From: Enterococcus gallinarum NBRC 100675
GTDB lineage: Bacteria > Bacillota > Bacilli > Lactobacillales > Enterococcaceae
Reading direction: 5' to 3'
NCBI RefSeq assembly: GCF_001544275.1
Contig: NZ_BCQE01000013.1
Coordinates: 1 to 64,000 of the forward strand
DNA length: 64,000 bases
Part shown: piece by piece, positions 17,710 through 26,303 of the stretch
How the letters are laid out: the number at the start of each line of letters is the position of its first letter
Position numbering within the stretch: the first letter of the stretch is position 1
The notes under the pieces: model-generated
What the model saw: the letters and a program-made list of their open reading frames with translations, nothing else
Databases searched by the model: none
Told to the model about the DNA's origin: nothing
Translations under genes and position numbers: made by a program

Positions 17710-18426
17710 ATGAACACAATCCAACTAGTAATTTTTGACATGGATGGCTTAATGTTCGAAACAGGACGACTTGCCTACCGGGCCTATCTAAAATCTGCTG
17801 AAGAACACGATTTTGAATTGATCCACGATGTCTATTATTATTTGACCGGGAAAAGAGAAGCCGAGATTCGTCAAGGAATGAAAGAGTTGTACGGCGATGT
17901 CCCTGTTGACCAATGGCGGGATTCGATGAACCGATACAAAGAAGCCATTTTAGCTGAAGAAAAAAGAGTCTACAAAAAGCCGGGGTTGCTCGATTTACTA
18001 AAGGAGCTGAAGCAGCATACCTGCCAAATCGCATTAGCCTCCTCTTCTTCCCGAGAAAAAATCGCCACCTATTTTGAGCTAGAAAAGATGCCGCCTATCT
18101 TTGATATCATCGTAGCTGGCGATCAAGTCAAGCAAGGAAAGCCCGACCCGGAAATTTTTTTGACGGCTTGTCATCAGGCAAAGGTTCTCCCAAAAGATGC
18201 CTTAGTCTTAGAAGACTCGTTTGCCGGGATAGCTGCTGCTGAAAAAGCGGGCATCTCAGCGTTTCTGATTGAAGATGATTTGACTGACTTACCGACAAGA
18301 AAAGGAAGATACCCGTTGAGCAAACAACCAATCCTCAATAAAGAGGCGCTGCTGCAGGGTGTCCAACACTTTACTGATTTAGCTGAAGTCAAAGACTTTT
18401 TACTAGCCAATCAATTACTTAGGTAA
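17710..18426 (+). CDS. HAD-superfamily sugar-phosphate phosphatase/phosphomutase-like protein
   Basis: A 238-residue HAD hydrolase of the beta-phosphoglucomutase-like subfamily. Motif I is VIFDMDGLMFETG (nucleophile and acid/base Asp), motif II the Ser run in LASSSSREK, motif III the Lys in KQGKPDPEIF and motif IV LVLEDSFAGIAAA. It could dephosphorylate a sugar phosphate or act as a mutase; which cannot be told from sequence. Ribosome binding site AAGAAGGAGAAAG precedes ATG 17710. It follows the aldolase after a terminator-like hairpin, so it may be transcribed by readthrough. Confidence 0.85.
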   Translation: MNTIQLVIFDMDGLMFETGRLAYRAYLKSAEEHDFELIHDVYYYLTGKREAEIRQGMKELYGDVPVDQWRDSMNRYKEAILAEEKRVYKKPGLLDLLKELKQHTCQIALASSSSREKIATYFELEKMPPIFDIIVAGDQVKQGKPDPEIFLTACHQAKVLPKDALVLEDSFAGIAAAEKAGISAFLIEDDLTDLPTRKGRYPLSKQPILNKEALLQGVQHFTDLAEVKDFLLANQLLR

Positions 18427-18450
18427 TCGGAAATTTGATCGGTTCGCTCA

Positions 18451-18510
18451 AGATGAATGGTTCTATTCAGCTCTTGCAGCGTATTGCCAACCATTCATCT
18501 TTTACATTTT
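18451..18510 (+). terminator. Terminator after the HAD gene
   Basis: AGATGAATGGTT (18451-18462) and AACCATTCATCT (18489-18500) are perfect inverted copies, followed by TTTTACATTTTT. It closes the 9108-18426 transcription region. Confidence 0.85.
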
Positions 18511-18557
18511 TAGCGTAATTAAATGCAAAGAAAAAATGAATACGTATCCAAAAAAGA

Positions 18558-18585
18558 TTGCAATTTTGGAAAAACGTGCTATAGT
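18558..18585 (+). promoter_or_regulatory. Promoter of the LacI-GH1 operon
   Basis: TTGCAA (18558-18563), 16-bp spacer, TATAGT (18580-18585). The 317-base gap it sits in also holds the terminator above and the operator at 18591-18606; the rest of the leader to 18743 shows nothing else recognisable. Confidence 0.7.
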
Positions 18586-18590
18586 TTAAA

Positions 18591-18606
18591 ATTGAACCGG
18601 TTCAAT
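18591..18606. promoter_or_regulatory. LacI-family operator
   Basis: ATTGAACCGGTTCAAT is a perfect 16-bp palindrome with the central CG typical of LacI-family operators. It starts 5 bases after the -10 box, where a bound repressor would block transcription. Autoregulation by the LacI protein encoded at 18744 is the natural inference. Confidence 0.75.
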
Positions 18607-18743
18607 TATTTAACAAGCTGCTGATTTCTATTAAATCGTGAAGGGGATCATCACCCATTACCAAAAGCAAAGCAATGAATCCAACGATTCATAATCATTA
18701 AAAAATGGATCGTGAAAAATGGCAGCAGAGAAAGGTGAGAAAC

Positions 18744-19727
18744 ATGGCTTCGATTCGAGATGTTGCGCAATTAGCAGGTGTTTCCGTAGGGACTGTTTCC
18801 CGATATTTGAATGGACATCAGCTGAAACAATTGAATAGAGAAAAGATTGCTGCTGCTATTGAGTCGCTTGACTACAAAGAGAATATTATTGCGAAGGGTT
18901 TAAAGAACAATCGCAGCTATTCACTTGGCTTATTGATGAATCGCATCTCCAGTCGATTTGGCTCGGAAGTTGTTTCTGGTATCGAGAAAGTCGCGGAAGA
19001 AAATGGCTATAGTATTTTGCTGAGTGGTTTTACGAATAGCAAAGAGGACCATGACAAACTCGATTATTTATTGCAGCATGCTGTCGATGGCTTGATTGTT
19101 TTCTTTTCTGATGAAAAAAAGTTTGATTTGTCGAAATGGCAGGACATTCAGATACCCATTGTCTTTTTGAATCATCCTGAGACACAAGGAATCGCCGATG
19201 TTCTCTTATTGAACGACCGTCAAAGTGTTTTTGACGTCATCAACCATTATTTAGCAGCTGGACACAAAAAAATCGGTTATCTTTCCGCCCCACAGTCGGA
19301 TCACACTGCGAGAGAACGACTGTTTGGTGCGCAAGCTGCTATGGCAAACAATGAAGCAGAAATGAAAATCGTGGTGGGGGACTACACAAGACAAAGCGGT
19401 TATCGGGGAACTGAAGAATTAGTCGCATGGGGAGCGACTGCAATTTTTGTCAGTAACTACAACATGTCAGTGGGGGCTTTGGAATGTTTCAATCAAAAGG
19501 GATTGATCGTTGGAAAAGACATCGCCTTTGGTCACTATGATTATCTTTCTGAAGCAGAACAGAGTTTGTTGCCGCAAATCACTGTGAATCCACCAGCAGA
19601 AAAAATGGGGGAAAAAGCTGCAGAACTTGTCTTAGAACGAATCAAAATGGGAAACACGGCCACTGAAAAGCAAGTGGTCTTAATGGAAAATCAACTACTA
19701 GGATTAGCGGAGGGAGCAGAAACATGA
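18744..19727 (+). CDS. LacI/GalR-family repressor
   Basis: A 327-residue LacI-family regulator: N-terminal helix-turn-helix IRDVAQLAGVSVGTVSRYLNG, then a periplasmic-binding-protein-like sugar-sensing domain (YSLGLLMNRISS, HKKIGYLSAP, FGHYDYLSE). The start is ATG 18744 after GAAAGGTGAG; an ATG at 18705 upstream lacks a site. Its stop overlaps the GH1 start (ATGA, 19724-19727), so it is coupled to and presumably controls that gene, acting at the palindrome 18591-18606. Confidence 0.92.
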   Translation: MASIRDVAQLAGVSVGTVSRYLNGHQLKQLNREKIAAAIESLDYKENIIAKGLKNNRSYSLGLLMNRISSRFGSEVVSGIEKVAEENGYSILLSGFTNSKEDHDKLDYLLQHAVDGLIVFFSDEKKFDLSKWQDIQIPIVFLNHPETQGIADVLLLNDRQSVFDVINHYLAAGHKKIGYLSAPQSDHTARERLFGAQAAMANNEAEMKIVVGDYTRQSGYRGTEELVAWGATAIFVSNYNMSVGALECFNQKGLIVGKDIAFGHYDYLSEAEQSLLPQITVNPPAEKMGEKAAELVLERIKMGNTATEKQVVLMENQLLGLAEGAET

Positions 19728-21118
19728 AGGTTCAATTTCCAGAAAATTTTTGGTGGGGTTCCGCAGCCAGCGGCCCGCAGACAGAAGGACGGGTAGCCGG
19801 AGACGGCAAAGGCGAAAATATTTTTGATTACTGGTATGCCAAAGAACCCGAAAAATTTTTTAACCAAGTAGGTCCTGACAAAGCATCGGAAGTTTATCTT
19901 AAATACAAAGAGGATGTCCAATTGATGGTTCAAACCGGCCATAACTCTTTTCGGACTTCGATTCAATGGAGTCGGTTGATTCCTGATGGAACAGGGGCAG
20001 TCAATCCCCAAGCAGTTGCTTTTTACAATGATTATTTTGATGAGTTGATTAACAACGGCATCGAGCCTTTTATTAACCTCTACCATTTTGATATGCCGAT
20101 GGCGTTGCAAGAAAAGGGTGGTTGGTTAGCTCGTGAAACGGTAGATGCGTATGCAGAATATGCCAAACAATGTTTCGAATTGTTTGGTGCAAAAGTCAAA
20201 AAATGGTTTACTCATAATGAGCCGATCGTTCCTGTTGAGGCGGGTTATTTGTATCAGCTGCATTATCCAGAAAAAAGCAATATGAAGCAGGCTGTTCAAG
20301 TTGGATTCAATGAAGCATTGGCTTCCGCTTTGGCGATCAAAGCTTACCATGAAAGTGGGCAAACTGGACAAATCGGCATCATACTGAATCTAACTCCAAG
20401 TTATCCAAGAGACAGTAATAATTCCGAAGATGTTCGAGCAGCAGAAATCGCGGATGCCTTCTTCAATCGGTCGTTTCTTGATCCTGCAGTCAAAGGAATT
20501 TTCCCAGAAGAACTGGTGAAAATCGTGAAAGAATTAGACATGGTACCTGAGATGCAAGGGGATGATCTGGACATCATCAAAAACAATACCGTCGATTTGT
20601 TGGGAGTCAACTATTATCAGCCACGGCGAATCAAGGCGAAAGAAACGCCGGTCGATTCTACAGCTGCGCCGATGCCAGAAAATTATTTTGATGTGTATGA
20701 TATGCCAGGGAAAAAAATGAATCCTTATCGTGGATGGGAAATCTATGAAAAAGGCATTTACGATCTATTGCTCAACCTTCGCGATAACTATGGCAACCTG
20801 CCTTGCTTTATCTCGGAAAATGGCATGGGAGTTGAAAATGAGCAGCGTTTCTTAGGTGAAGATGGGATGATTCATGATGATTATCGGATTGAATTTGTTT
20901 CAGAACATTTGAAATATGTTCATCAAGCAATTCAAGAAGGCGCCAATTGTCTAGGCTATCATATGTGGACCTGCATGGACAACTGGTCGTGGACCAATGC
21001 CTACAAAAACCGCTACGGCTTTATCTCCGTCGACTTGGAAAATGATCGGCAGCGGACAATCAAAAAATCAGGACACTGGTTCAAGCAAGTCTCTGAGAAC
21101 AATGGCTTTGAAGGATGA
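19724..21118 (+). CDS. GH1 (6-phospho-)beta-glucosidase
   Basis: A 464-residue family 1 glycoside hydrolase. N-terminal signature FWWGSAASGPQTEG, acid/base Glu in WFTHNEPIVPVE, nucleophile Glu in CFISENGMGVE. The segment WSWTNAYKNRYGF near the C-terminus holds Ser, Lys and Tyr residues in the region where 6-phospho-glucosidases bind phosphate, so a phosphorylated beta-glucoside is plausible. No PTS gene lies in this small operon, so the substrate would have to be brought in by a PTS elsewhere. Overlaps the upstream LacI gene by 4 bases. Confidence 0.88.
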   Translation: MKVQFPENFWWGSAASGPQTEGRVAGDGKGENIFDYWYAKEPEKFFNQVGPDKASEVYLKYKEDVQLMVQTGHNSFRTSIQWSRLIPDGTGAVNPQAVAFYNDYFDELINNGIEPFINLYHFDMPMALQEKGGWLARETVDAYAEYAKQCFELFGAKVKKWFTHNEPIVPVEAGYLYQLHYPEKSNMKQAVQVGFNEALASALAIKAYHESGQTGQIGIILNLTPSYPRDSNNSEDVRAAEIADAFFNRSFLDPAVKGIFPEELVKIVKELDMVPEMQGDDLDIIKNNTVDLLGVNYYQPRRIKAKETPVDSTAAPMPENYFDVYDMPGKKMNPYRGWEIYEKGIYDLLLNLRDNYGNLPCFISENGMGVENEQRFLGEDGMIHDDYRIEFVSEHLKYVHQAIQEGANCLGYHMWTCMDNWSWTNAYKNRYGFISVDLENDRQRTIKKSGHWFKQVSENNGFEG

Positions 21119-21187
21119 GTCTTTCATGAATCTATCAAGGCAAGCATTAGGATGATCCAAACAGAGCAGATAGAATAGTTGAAGCAG

Positions 21188-21218
21188 ATGAAGGGAGGTT
21201 TTCCCTTCATTTTTTTTT
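21188..21218 (+). terminator. Terminator of the LacI-GH1 operon
   Basis: ATGAAGGG (21188-21195) pairs with CCCTTCAT (21203-21210), followed by eight or more T. The remaining intergenic sequence to 21396 holds an extended -10-like TGCTAGAAT at 21360-21368 for the next gene. Confidence 0.88.
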
Positions 21219-21396
21219 GACTGATAGGCGCTTGATCAGGCTGTGATCAGGGGTGCGAAGGAGGAAGCGAAGGAACTTAACAACGCAGCCAGTAGAAAAG
21301 CAGAAAAGCAGTTTAGTGAAAAAAACATGGAATATTTTACAAGAAATCGAAGGGTTCAATGCTAGAATAGTTAAATAGATAAAAAGGAGGTACAGA

Positions 21397-22200
21397 ATGA
21401 AAAAGGTTCACTATGATGAAATGTTTGGAATTGAGGCCTATGCCTTAGAAAACTATCCAAAGAGCTTTCCGCTTCACTTTCATGATTATTATGTGGTGGG
21501 GGTTTTGTTAGAGGGAAAAAGGAGCCTGTATTGTGGAAAGACCCAAACCCTTGAAAAAGGCGATCTGAACCTATTCAATCCCTACCAGCCTCATAGTTGT
21601 CAAAGCATAGAGAACCAGTCAATCACCTACCACGCCCTTAACATTTCCAAGGAAATGATGGCCCATGTAGTAAAGGAAATCACCGGCAAAAACGAGTTGC
21701 CTTATTTCAGTCAGGTGATTTTACGAAACGACGGCTTAGGAGAATTAGTCGAGGAATTGTATCAAGCCATTCGTTTAAAAAAATCCTCTCTTTATCGGGA
21801 GGAATTGATTTTTTTACTCATTGAACACTTGCTTACATACACGGCAGAAGGGTATCAGAAGGAAGCCGTACAAAATGGTGGCTTAGAAGCTGTTTGCCAC
21901 TATCTGCACCAGCATTACACAGCAGATATTCGCTTAACGGATCTTGTGGCATTAACCCATTTGAAAAAAAGTTCTTTCATTCATCAGTTTACAAAAAACT
22001 ACGGCATGACCCCTTATCGGTATCTCTTATCGATTCGAATCGCTGAAGCGAAGAAACTACTGGCAAACCAGCAGTCTGTAGCAGAAGTGGCGTTGATGAC
22101 CCATTTCTCTGATCAAAGCCATTTCTCCAATGTATTCAAAAATTTTATTGGGCTGACCCCGAAACAATATCAAAGAATGTATCAAAGGAGTATAGAATGA
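21397..22200 (+). CDS. AraC-family transcriptional regulator with cupin sensor domain
   Basis: A 267-residue AraC-type regulator. The N-terminal half is a small-molecule-binding cupin (FPLHFHDYYVVGVLLEG, LEKGDLNLFNPYQPHSC), and the C-terminal about 100 residues are the double helix-turn-helix (LTDLVALTHLKKSSFIHQF, VAEVALMTHFSDQSHFSNVF, LTPKQYQRMY). Strong ribosome binding site AAAAAGGAGG. Its stop overlaps the transporter start (ATGA, 22197-22200), so it probably regulates that exporter. Confidence 0.92.
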   Translation: MKKVHYDEMFGIEAYALENYPKSFPLHFHDYYVVGVLLEGKRSLYCGKTQTLEKGDLNLFNPYQPHSCQSIENQSITYHALNISKEMMAHVVKEITGKNELPYFSQVILRNDGLGELVEELYQAIRLKKSSLYREELIFLLIEHLLTYTAEGYQKEAVQNGGLEAVCHYLHQHYTADIRLTDLVALTHLKKSSFIHQFTKNYGMTPYRYLLSIRIAEAKKLLANQQSVAEVALMTHFSDQSHFSNVFKNFIGLTPKQYQRMYQRSIE

Positions 22201-23105
22201 ATCATTTATTGAAGAATCCTCATGTCACTGCGTTAATCACGGTTTTTTTCTGGTCAACGACGTTTATTGCAACAAAGCTGTTATTGGTTGATTTTTCACC
22301 CACTGCGATATTGCTTGTCCGGTTCATCATTGGTCTTGCGGCATTGAGTGTGATTTCCAAGTTTAGTCTCGTACATTATCGTTTGTGGCAGCATCTATAT
22401 TTGATGGCTGCCGGCATCACCGGAGTTTGTTTTTATTTCTTTTTGGAGAACATCGCTTTAAGTTATACCAGTACATCGAATGTGGCGGTGATTGTTTCCA
22501 TTTCGCCTCTTTTCATTGGCCTAGCTTCAGCTTTTGTGTATCAGACGAAATTAAAAGTAACCTTCTTTATCGGCTTTTTGCTCTCTTTTATCGGCATTTT
22601 TTTGATTAGTTTTGCAGGAGATCTTTCCTTTCATCCATTAGGTGATTTCTTAGCCGTGGCAGCTGCCTTGATGTGGATGATCTACTCCCTATTGATCAAA
22701 AAAATCGCCAGTTGGGGGTACTCAGTAATCGATACGACGAAAGCAATCTTTCTCTATGGGATTCTCTTTATTTTGCCACTGTTTGTATTGACCAAGAGTT
22801 CGCTACCATTAGAAAAATTGCTTCAAACAGACAACTTGTTTTACCTAATGTTTCTTGGCTTAGGTGCTTCCGCGTTGTGCTTTGTCCTCTGGAATTATAC
22901 CGTTGAACAGCTAGGCGCTGTCGTTGCCGGACTTTATATTTATTTGGTTCCTGTGACGACATTATTCGCTTCTTTTCTCATCTTGGGAGAAACGATCAGT
23001 TTTGTGAAATTAATAGGCGTGATCTTGACGTTATTGGGTCTTTTTGTTTCGGAAGGACAAAGAAAGTTTTCAATAAAAACAGTGAGGTTAAAGGATGAGG
23101 AGTAG
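22197..23105 (+). CDS. EamA/DMT-superfamily transporter
   Basis: A 302-residue membrane protein with about ten helices arranged as two EamA repeats (LITVFFWSTTFIATKLLL in the first; the second begins near residue 150 with LGDFLAVAAALMWMIYSLL). Drug/metabolite transporters of this type export amino acids, metabolites or toxic compounds. Coupled to the AraC regulator by a 4-base overlap. Substrate unknown. Confidence 0.88.
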   Translation: MNHLLKNPHVTALITVFFWSTTFIATKLLLVDFSPTAILLVRFIIGLAALSVISKFSLVHYRLWQHLYLMAAGITGVCFYFFLENIALSYTSTSNVAVIVSISPLFIGLASAFVYQTKLKVTFFIGFLLSFIGIFLISFAGDLSFHPLGDFLAVAAALMWMIYSLLIKKIASWGYSVIDTTKAIFLYGILFILPLFVLTKSSLPLEKLLQTDNLFYLMFLGLGASALCFVLWNYTVEQLGAVVAGLYIYLVPVTTLFASFLILGETISFVKLIGVILTLLGLFVSEGQRKFSIKTVRLKDEE

Positions 23106-23149
23106 ACAAACCGCGACTTAGCCAAGGCTCCTGTTCAATGATGATAGCG

Positions 23150-23188
23150 AGCGTGGGACAAAAGTAAAAAACACTTTTGTTCCACGCT
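23150..23188. repeat. Long intergenic hairpin between convergent genes
   Basis: A 16-bp arm beginning AGCGTGGGACAAAAGT (23150-23165) pairs with ACTTTTGTTCCACGCT (23173-23188) with one mismatch. No T-tract follows on either strand. Similar GTGGGACAAAA hairpins are, from memory, frequent between genes in enterococci and related bacteria. A second hairpin (GATTTTC 23271 / GAAAATC 23286) lies closer to the xylR end. Confidence 0.6.
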
Positions 23189-23301
23189 CTAGTGAATTGT
23201 TTATAAAAAGTCTTTCGGCTAGCGAAGAAGCACTGTCAGAAGGACTGTGCTTTCACGCATTTCTTGAAGTGATTTTCGCCAATGTGAAAATCGATTTTTC
23301 A

Positions 23302-24471
23302 TTAGTGCCGGTGATCGATCGACGGAAAGCGAAGGTCCTCGATGTTCAGGAAGTGTTTGGCAACCAGAACATTTCCCCCAAAGAGAGGCGCTTGTTCGCC
23401 TAAACGACTAGTTTTGATTTTAGTATTTTGGGTAAACTGGCTGGTTAATTTTTGTTGCAACTCTGTAAGAAGAGTAGGGATTTTCCGATAAACTGAACTA
23501 TTGATGTAGACTTCTTCAGGATCGAAAAAGGTGATGACATTGTTTAATCCGATACTGAGAAATTCAACATTTTGCCTTGCCAATTCAATGGCGGACTTCT
23601 CTCCTGAATGAACAGCTTCCGCAAAAATATCCGAATTGACAAAGTCTTTTTTCGTATAGTGACTGTAGGTATCAAACAACACCTTATTGGAAGCATATTG
23701 CTCTAAACAGCCGCGATTTCCGCAAGGGCAAAGGTTGCCGTGGGGAAATAAAGTGGAATGGCCAACTTCGCCGGCGGTTCCGTGAGTGCCTGTCTGCAAG
23801 CGACCGTTTACGATAATGCCAACACCGATTCCGCTATGAATACTGACACTGATCAAATTGGTTGAATCAGAAGAAAAACAATATTCGCCCAAAGCTGTTA
23901 AGTTTGCTTCATTTTCAATATAGACGGCGGTATTGTATTTTTGACTTAGAGGGGTGATCAAATCGATCCCTTCCAAATCATAATAAGGGGTAAAGGTGAT
24001 CGTTTCCTGATTGACGATGCCATGGATCGCTAAACAGATACCAACCAGACCATGAGTGGCAGACGGCATTTGCGGAGTGAATTCCTGCATGATCGAATCA
24101 ATGGTGGTGAATACATTGTCTTTGGTGATCAAGATATCTTGTTTTTCTGCAGTAGCAATTTTCTGGCCGTTGATATAGGAAAGCATCCCGTTGACATAAT
24201 TGTAGCCAATATCAAAAGTAACCGCTAAGCTGCTTTGATGGTCAAATTGAAGTTGGATCGGTTTGCGGCCACCGATGGATGTGGAATCACCAATTCCTAC
24301 TTCTTTGACAAACTCGGTTTCGATCAATTTTTTCATGATTTGAGAAACAGAGGCTTTGTTCAGATTCGTTAGATGTGAGACTTCAGCTCTTGAAATATGT
24401 TCGTTATCAATGATGGTTTTTAGGACGGCAGCTTCGTTCTGCTCGCGAATGCCCATTTTATTAATAATCAT
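23302..24471 (-). CDS. xylR: XylR, ROK-family xylose repressor
   Basis: A 389-residue ROK repressor: N-terminal MarR-like winged helix (HISRAEVSHLTNLNKASVSQIMKKLI), then the sugar-kinase-like domain with ENEANLTALGEYCF, HSGIGVGIIVNG, EVGHSTLFPHG and the zinc motif CPCGNRGCLEQYAS. It is divergent from xylB-xylA, and inverted repeats close to the Bacillus xyl operator flank all three genes, so xylose-responsive repression is well supported. The start ATG 24471 follows AAAGGAGAG; an ATG at 24495 lies before that site. Confidence 0.92.
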   Translation of the reverse strand: MIINKMGIREQNEAAVLKTIIDNEHISRAEVSHLTNLNKASVSQIMKKLIETEFVKEVGIGDSTSIGGRKPIQLQFDHQSSLAVTFDIGYNYVNGMLSYINGQKIATAEKQDILITKDNVFTTIDSIMQEFTPQMPSATHGLVGICLAIHGIVNQETITFTPYYDLEGIDLITPLSQKYNTAVYIENEANLTALGEYCFSSDSTNLISVSIHSGIGVGIIVNGRLQTGTHGTAGEVGHSTLFPHGNLCPCGNRGCLEQYASNKVLFDTYSHYTKKDFVNSDIFAEAVHSGEKSAIELARQNVEFLSIGLNNVITFFDPEEVYINSSVYRKIPTLLTELQQKLTSQFTQNTKIKTSRLGEQAPLFGGNVLVAKHFLNIEDLRFPSIDHRH

Positions 24472-24499
24472 ACGCTCTCCTTTTTGATCTATCATAGTG

Positions 24500-24520
24500 T
24501 TAGTTTACCGTGCAAATTAA
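24500..24520. promoter_or_regulatory. XylR operator-like site near xylR
   Basis: Half sites TTAGTTT (24500-24506) and GCAAATTAA (24512-24520) match those of the operator at 24633-24657 but are 4 bases closer together. Located just upstream of the xylR start, it may mediate autoregulation. The altered spacing makes it less certain. Confidence 0.45.
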
Positions 24521-24590
24521 TATTGTGCAAGTTTATCTTTATTCCTTAAAATAGAACCCGTATAAGGGGAAAAAAAAGTAAACAAAGGTT

Positions 24591-24628
24591 TGAAAGCGCT
24601 TGACAAAAACCAGCTAGTCGTTTACTAT
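24591..24628 (+). promoter_or_regulatory. xylBA promoter with cre-like box
   Basis: TTGACA (24600-24605), 17-bp spacer, TACTAT (24623-24628). TGAAAGCGCTTGAC (24591-24604) overlaps the -35 box and matches the left part of the CcpA consensus TGWNANCGNTNWCA but not its last three bases, so catabolite repression is likely though the site is imperfect. Confidence 0.7.
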
Positions 24629-24632
24629 CCAA

Positions 24633-24657
24633 TTAGTTAGTTTTTTAAGCAAATTAA
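24633..24657. promoter_or_regulatory. XylR operator upstream of xylB
   Basis: A 25-bp imperfect inverted repeat with half sites TTAGTTAGTTT and AGCAAATTAA. It has the same length and nearly the same ends as the Bacillus xyl operator (TTAGTTTGTTT ... AACAAACTAA, recalled). It starts 5 bases after the -10 box, an ideal repressor position. Confidence 0.78.
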
Positions 24658-24721
24658 CCTAAATATTGTGATCACATATCCGTAAACGATGAAAAAATTA
24701 TTATCAGCAAAGGAGAATGAT

Positions 24722-26218
24722 ATGGCTTATTTACTAGGACTGGATCTAGGGACGAGTTCCTTGAAAGGGTTGGTTTTTGATCAATCGGGGCAGCTTATCA
24801 ATACAGCTAGCGCCGATTATCCATTGACATCCCCACGACCAGGATATAGCGAGCAAGATCCGAATCATTGGCGCCAAGCGGCCCAGACAGTTATTTTTGA
24901 GTTACTCGACAAAATTCCTGAATTGCGTAAAGAGTTGATTGGTATCAGTTTTTCAGGTCAAATGCATAGCTTAGTTTTACTCGATGAAGAAAATACGGTG
25001 ATTCGTCCGGCAATATTATGGAATGATGTGCGTACGACGAAACAATGCCAACGAATCATGGAAGAAATGCCGGAGATTCTTGCTATCACCAAAAATGTTG
25101 CGTTGGAAGGCTTCACATTACCTAAAATTTGTTGGGTGCAAGAACATGAGCCGGAGAACTGGCAGCGAGTTCGTCATTTGATGTTACCGAAGGATTTCTT
25201 GGCTTTATGGCTATCGGGTACTTACTCCATGGACTATTCGGATGCGGCAGGAACATTATTGCTGGATAGTGAGCAGAAATGCTGGTCGACAGAGATCATC
25301 AATAAGTTTGCTATTCCCGCAGAGATCTTACCAACACTATTTGAATCTGCGGAAGAAGTGGGCACATTGGTTCCTGAATTACAAGCAGCATTTGGTTTTG
25401 AGCAAGAAGTCAAAATCTTTGCCGGTGGTGCGGACAACGCCTGTGCCGCATTAGGATCAGGGATCATCGATGAAGGCATTGGAATGGTATCGATTGGAAC
25501 CAGCGGTGTATTCCTATCTTTTGAAGAACAAGAGGTTGATTACCAAGGAAAATTGCACGTGTTTCATCATGCCGTTGCCAAAAAGCACTATTCGATGGGG
25601 GTCACATTAGCTGCTGGCAATTCATTGAGCTGGTATCGTGATACATTTGCTGAAGGGGTCGATTTTTCCGAATTGCTTGCTGATGTGGAGGAAGTTTCAC
25701 CGGGAGCGGATGGCCTTTTATTTACGCCTTATATTGTTGGCGAACGAACACCTTACACAGATAGCACGATTCGAGGCAGTTTCATCGGGATCGATACCCA
25801 CCATCGACGTCGGCATTTCAGTCGCGCCGTGTTAGAAGGCATCACATTTTCTTTGAAGGACTCGCAACTGATCATGGAAGAAACCGCCAAACGCAAGTTT
25901 AGCAAAATCGTCTCTGTTGGCGGCGGTGCGAAAAATAAAGCTTGGCTGCAAATGCAAGCGGATATTTTTGATGCTGAGATCACGACATTAACAACGGAAC
26001 AAGGACCAGGGATGGGCGCAGCCATGTTAGCAGCTATCGGCAGTGGGTTATATCCGGATGAAGCTGCGTGTGTAGAAGCTTTTGTGAAGTATGGTCCAGT
26101 GATCAAACCAGTGAAAGAAAACGTGGCAGAGTATCAGCGTGTATATGCCATCTATCAAAAAGTGTATCCGCAAACGGCACCTTTGTGTCGGGAACTGGCT
26201 GCTCTTCAACCCGAGTAA
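24722..26218 (+). CDS. xylB: Xylulokinase
   Basis: A 498-residue FGGY-family kinase phosphorylating D-xylulose to xylulose-5-phosphate. N-terminal phosphate loop LGLDLGTSSLKGLVFD, substrate segment FSGQMHSLVLLDEE and ILWNDVRT, GGADNACAALGSG, and the adenosine region SVGGGAKNKAWLQMQADIF. The start ATG 24722 follows AAAGGAG; an ATG at 24689 has no site. It precedes xylA, the reverse of the usual xylAB order, with an 85-base gap containing a second operator. Confidence 0.95.
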   Translation: MAYLLGLDLGTSSLKGLVFDQSGQLINTASADYPLTSPRPGYSEQDPNHWRQAAQTVIFELLDKIPELRKELIGISFSGQMHSLVLLDEENTVIRPAILWNDVRTTKQCQRIMEEMPEILAITKNVALEGFTLPKICWVQEHEPENWQRVRHLMLPKDFLALWLSGTYSMDYSDAAGTLLLDSEQKCWSTEIINKFAIPAEILPTLFESAEEVGTLVPELQAAFGFEQEVKIFAGGADNACAALGSGIIDEGIGMVSIGTSGVFLSFEEQEVDYQGKLHVFHHAVAKKHYSMGVTLAAGNSLSWYRDTFAEGVDFSELLADVEEVSPGADGLLFTPYIVGERTPYTDSTIRGSFIGIDTHHRRRHFSRAVLEGITFSLKDSQLIMEETAKRKFSKIVSVGGGAKNKAWLQMQADIFDAEITTLTTEQGPGMGAAMLAAIGSGLYPDEAACVEAFVKYGPVIKPVKENVAEYQRVYAIYQKVYPQTAPLCRELAALQPE

Positions 26219-26261
26219 GTCTTAAAAACAGGTTTTACGAAACTTATTTTTCATAAGTAAG

Positions 26262-26286
26262 TTAGTTTATCACGCTAAAAAACTAC
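26262..26286. promoter_or_regulatory. Second XylR operator-like site, upstream of xylA
   Basis: TTAGTTT (26262-26268) and AAACTAC (26280-26286) form the ends of a 25-bp inverted repeat resembling the xylB operator. It implies that xylA is also controlled separately from xylB. A clear -35/-10 pair in the gap was not found. Confidence 0.6.
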
Positions 26287-26303
26287 AAAATGGAGGAAAC
26301 AAA

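Noticed and set aside
23197-23403. 68-residue open frame on the + strand
   Set aside because: No ribosome binding site or family resemblance, and its second half is antisense to the 3' end of xylR.
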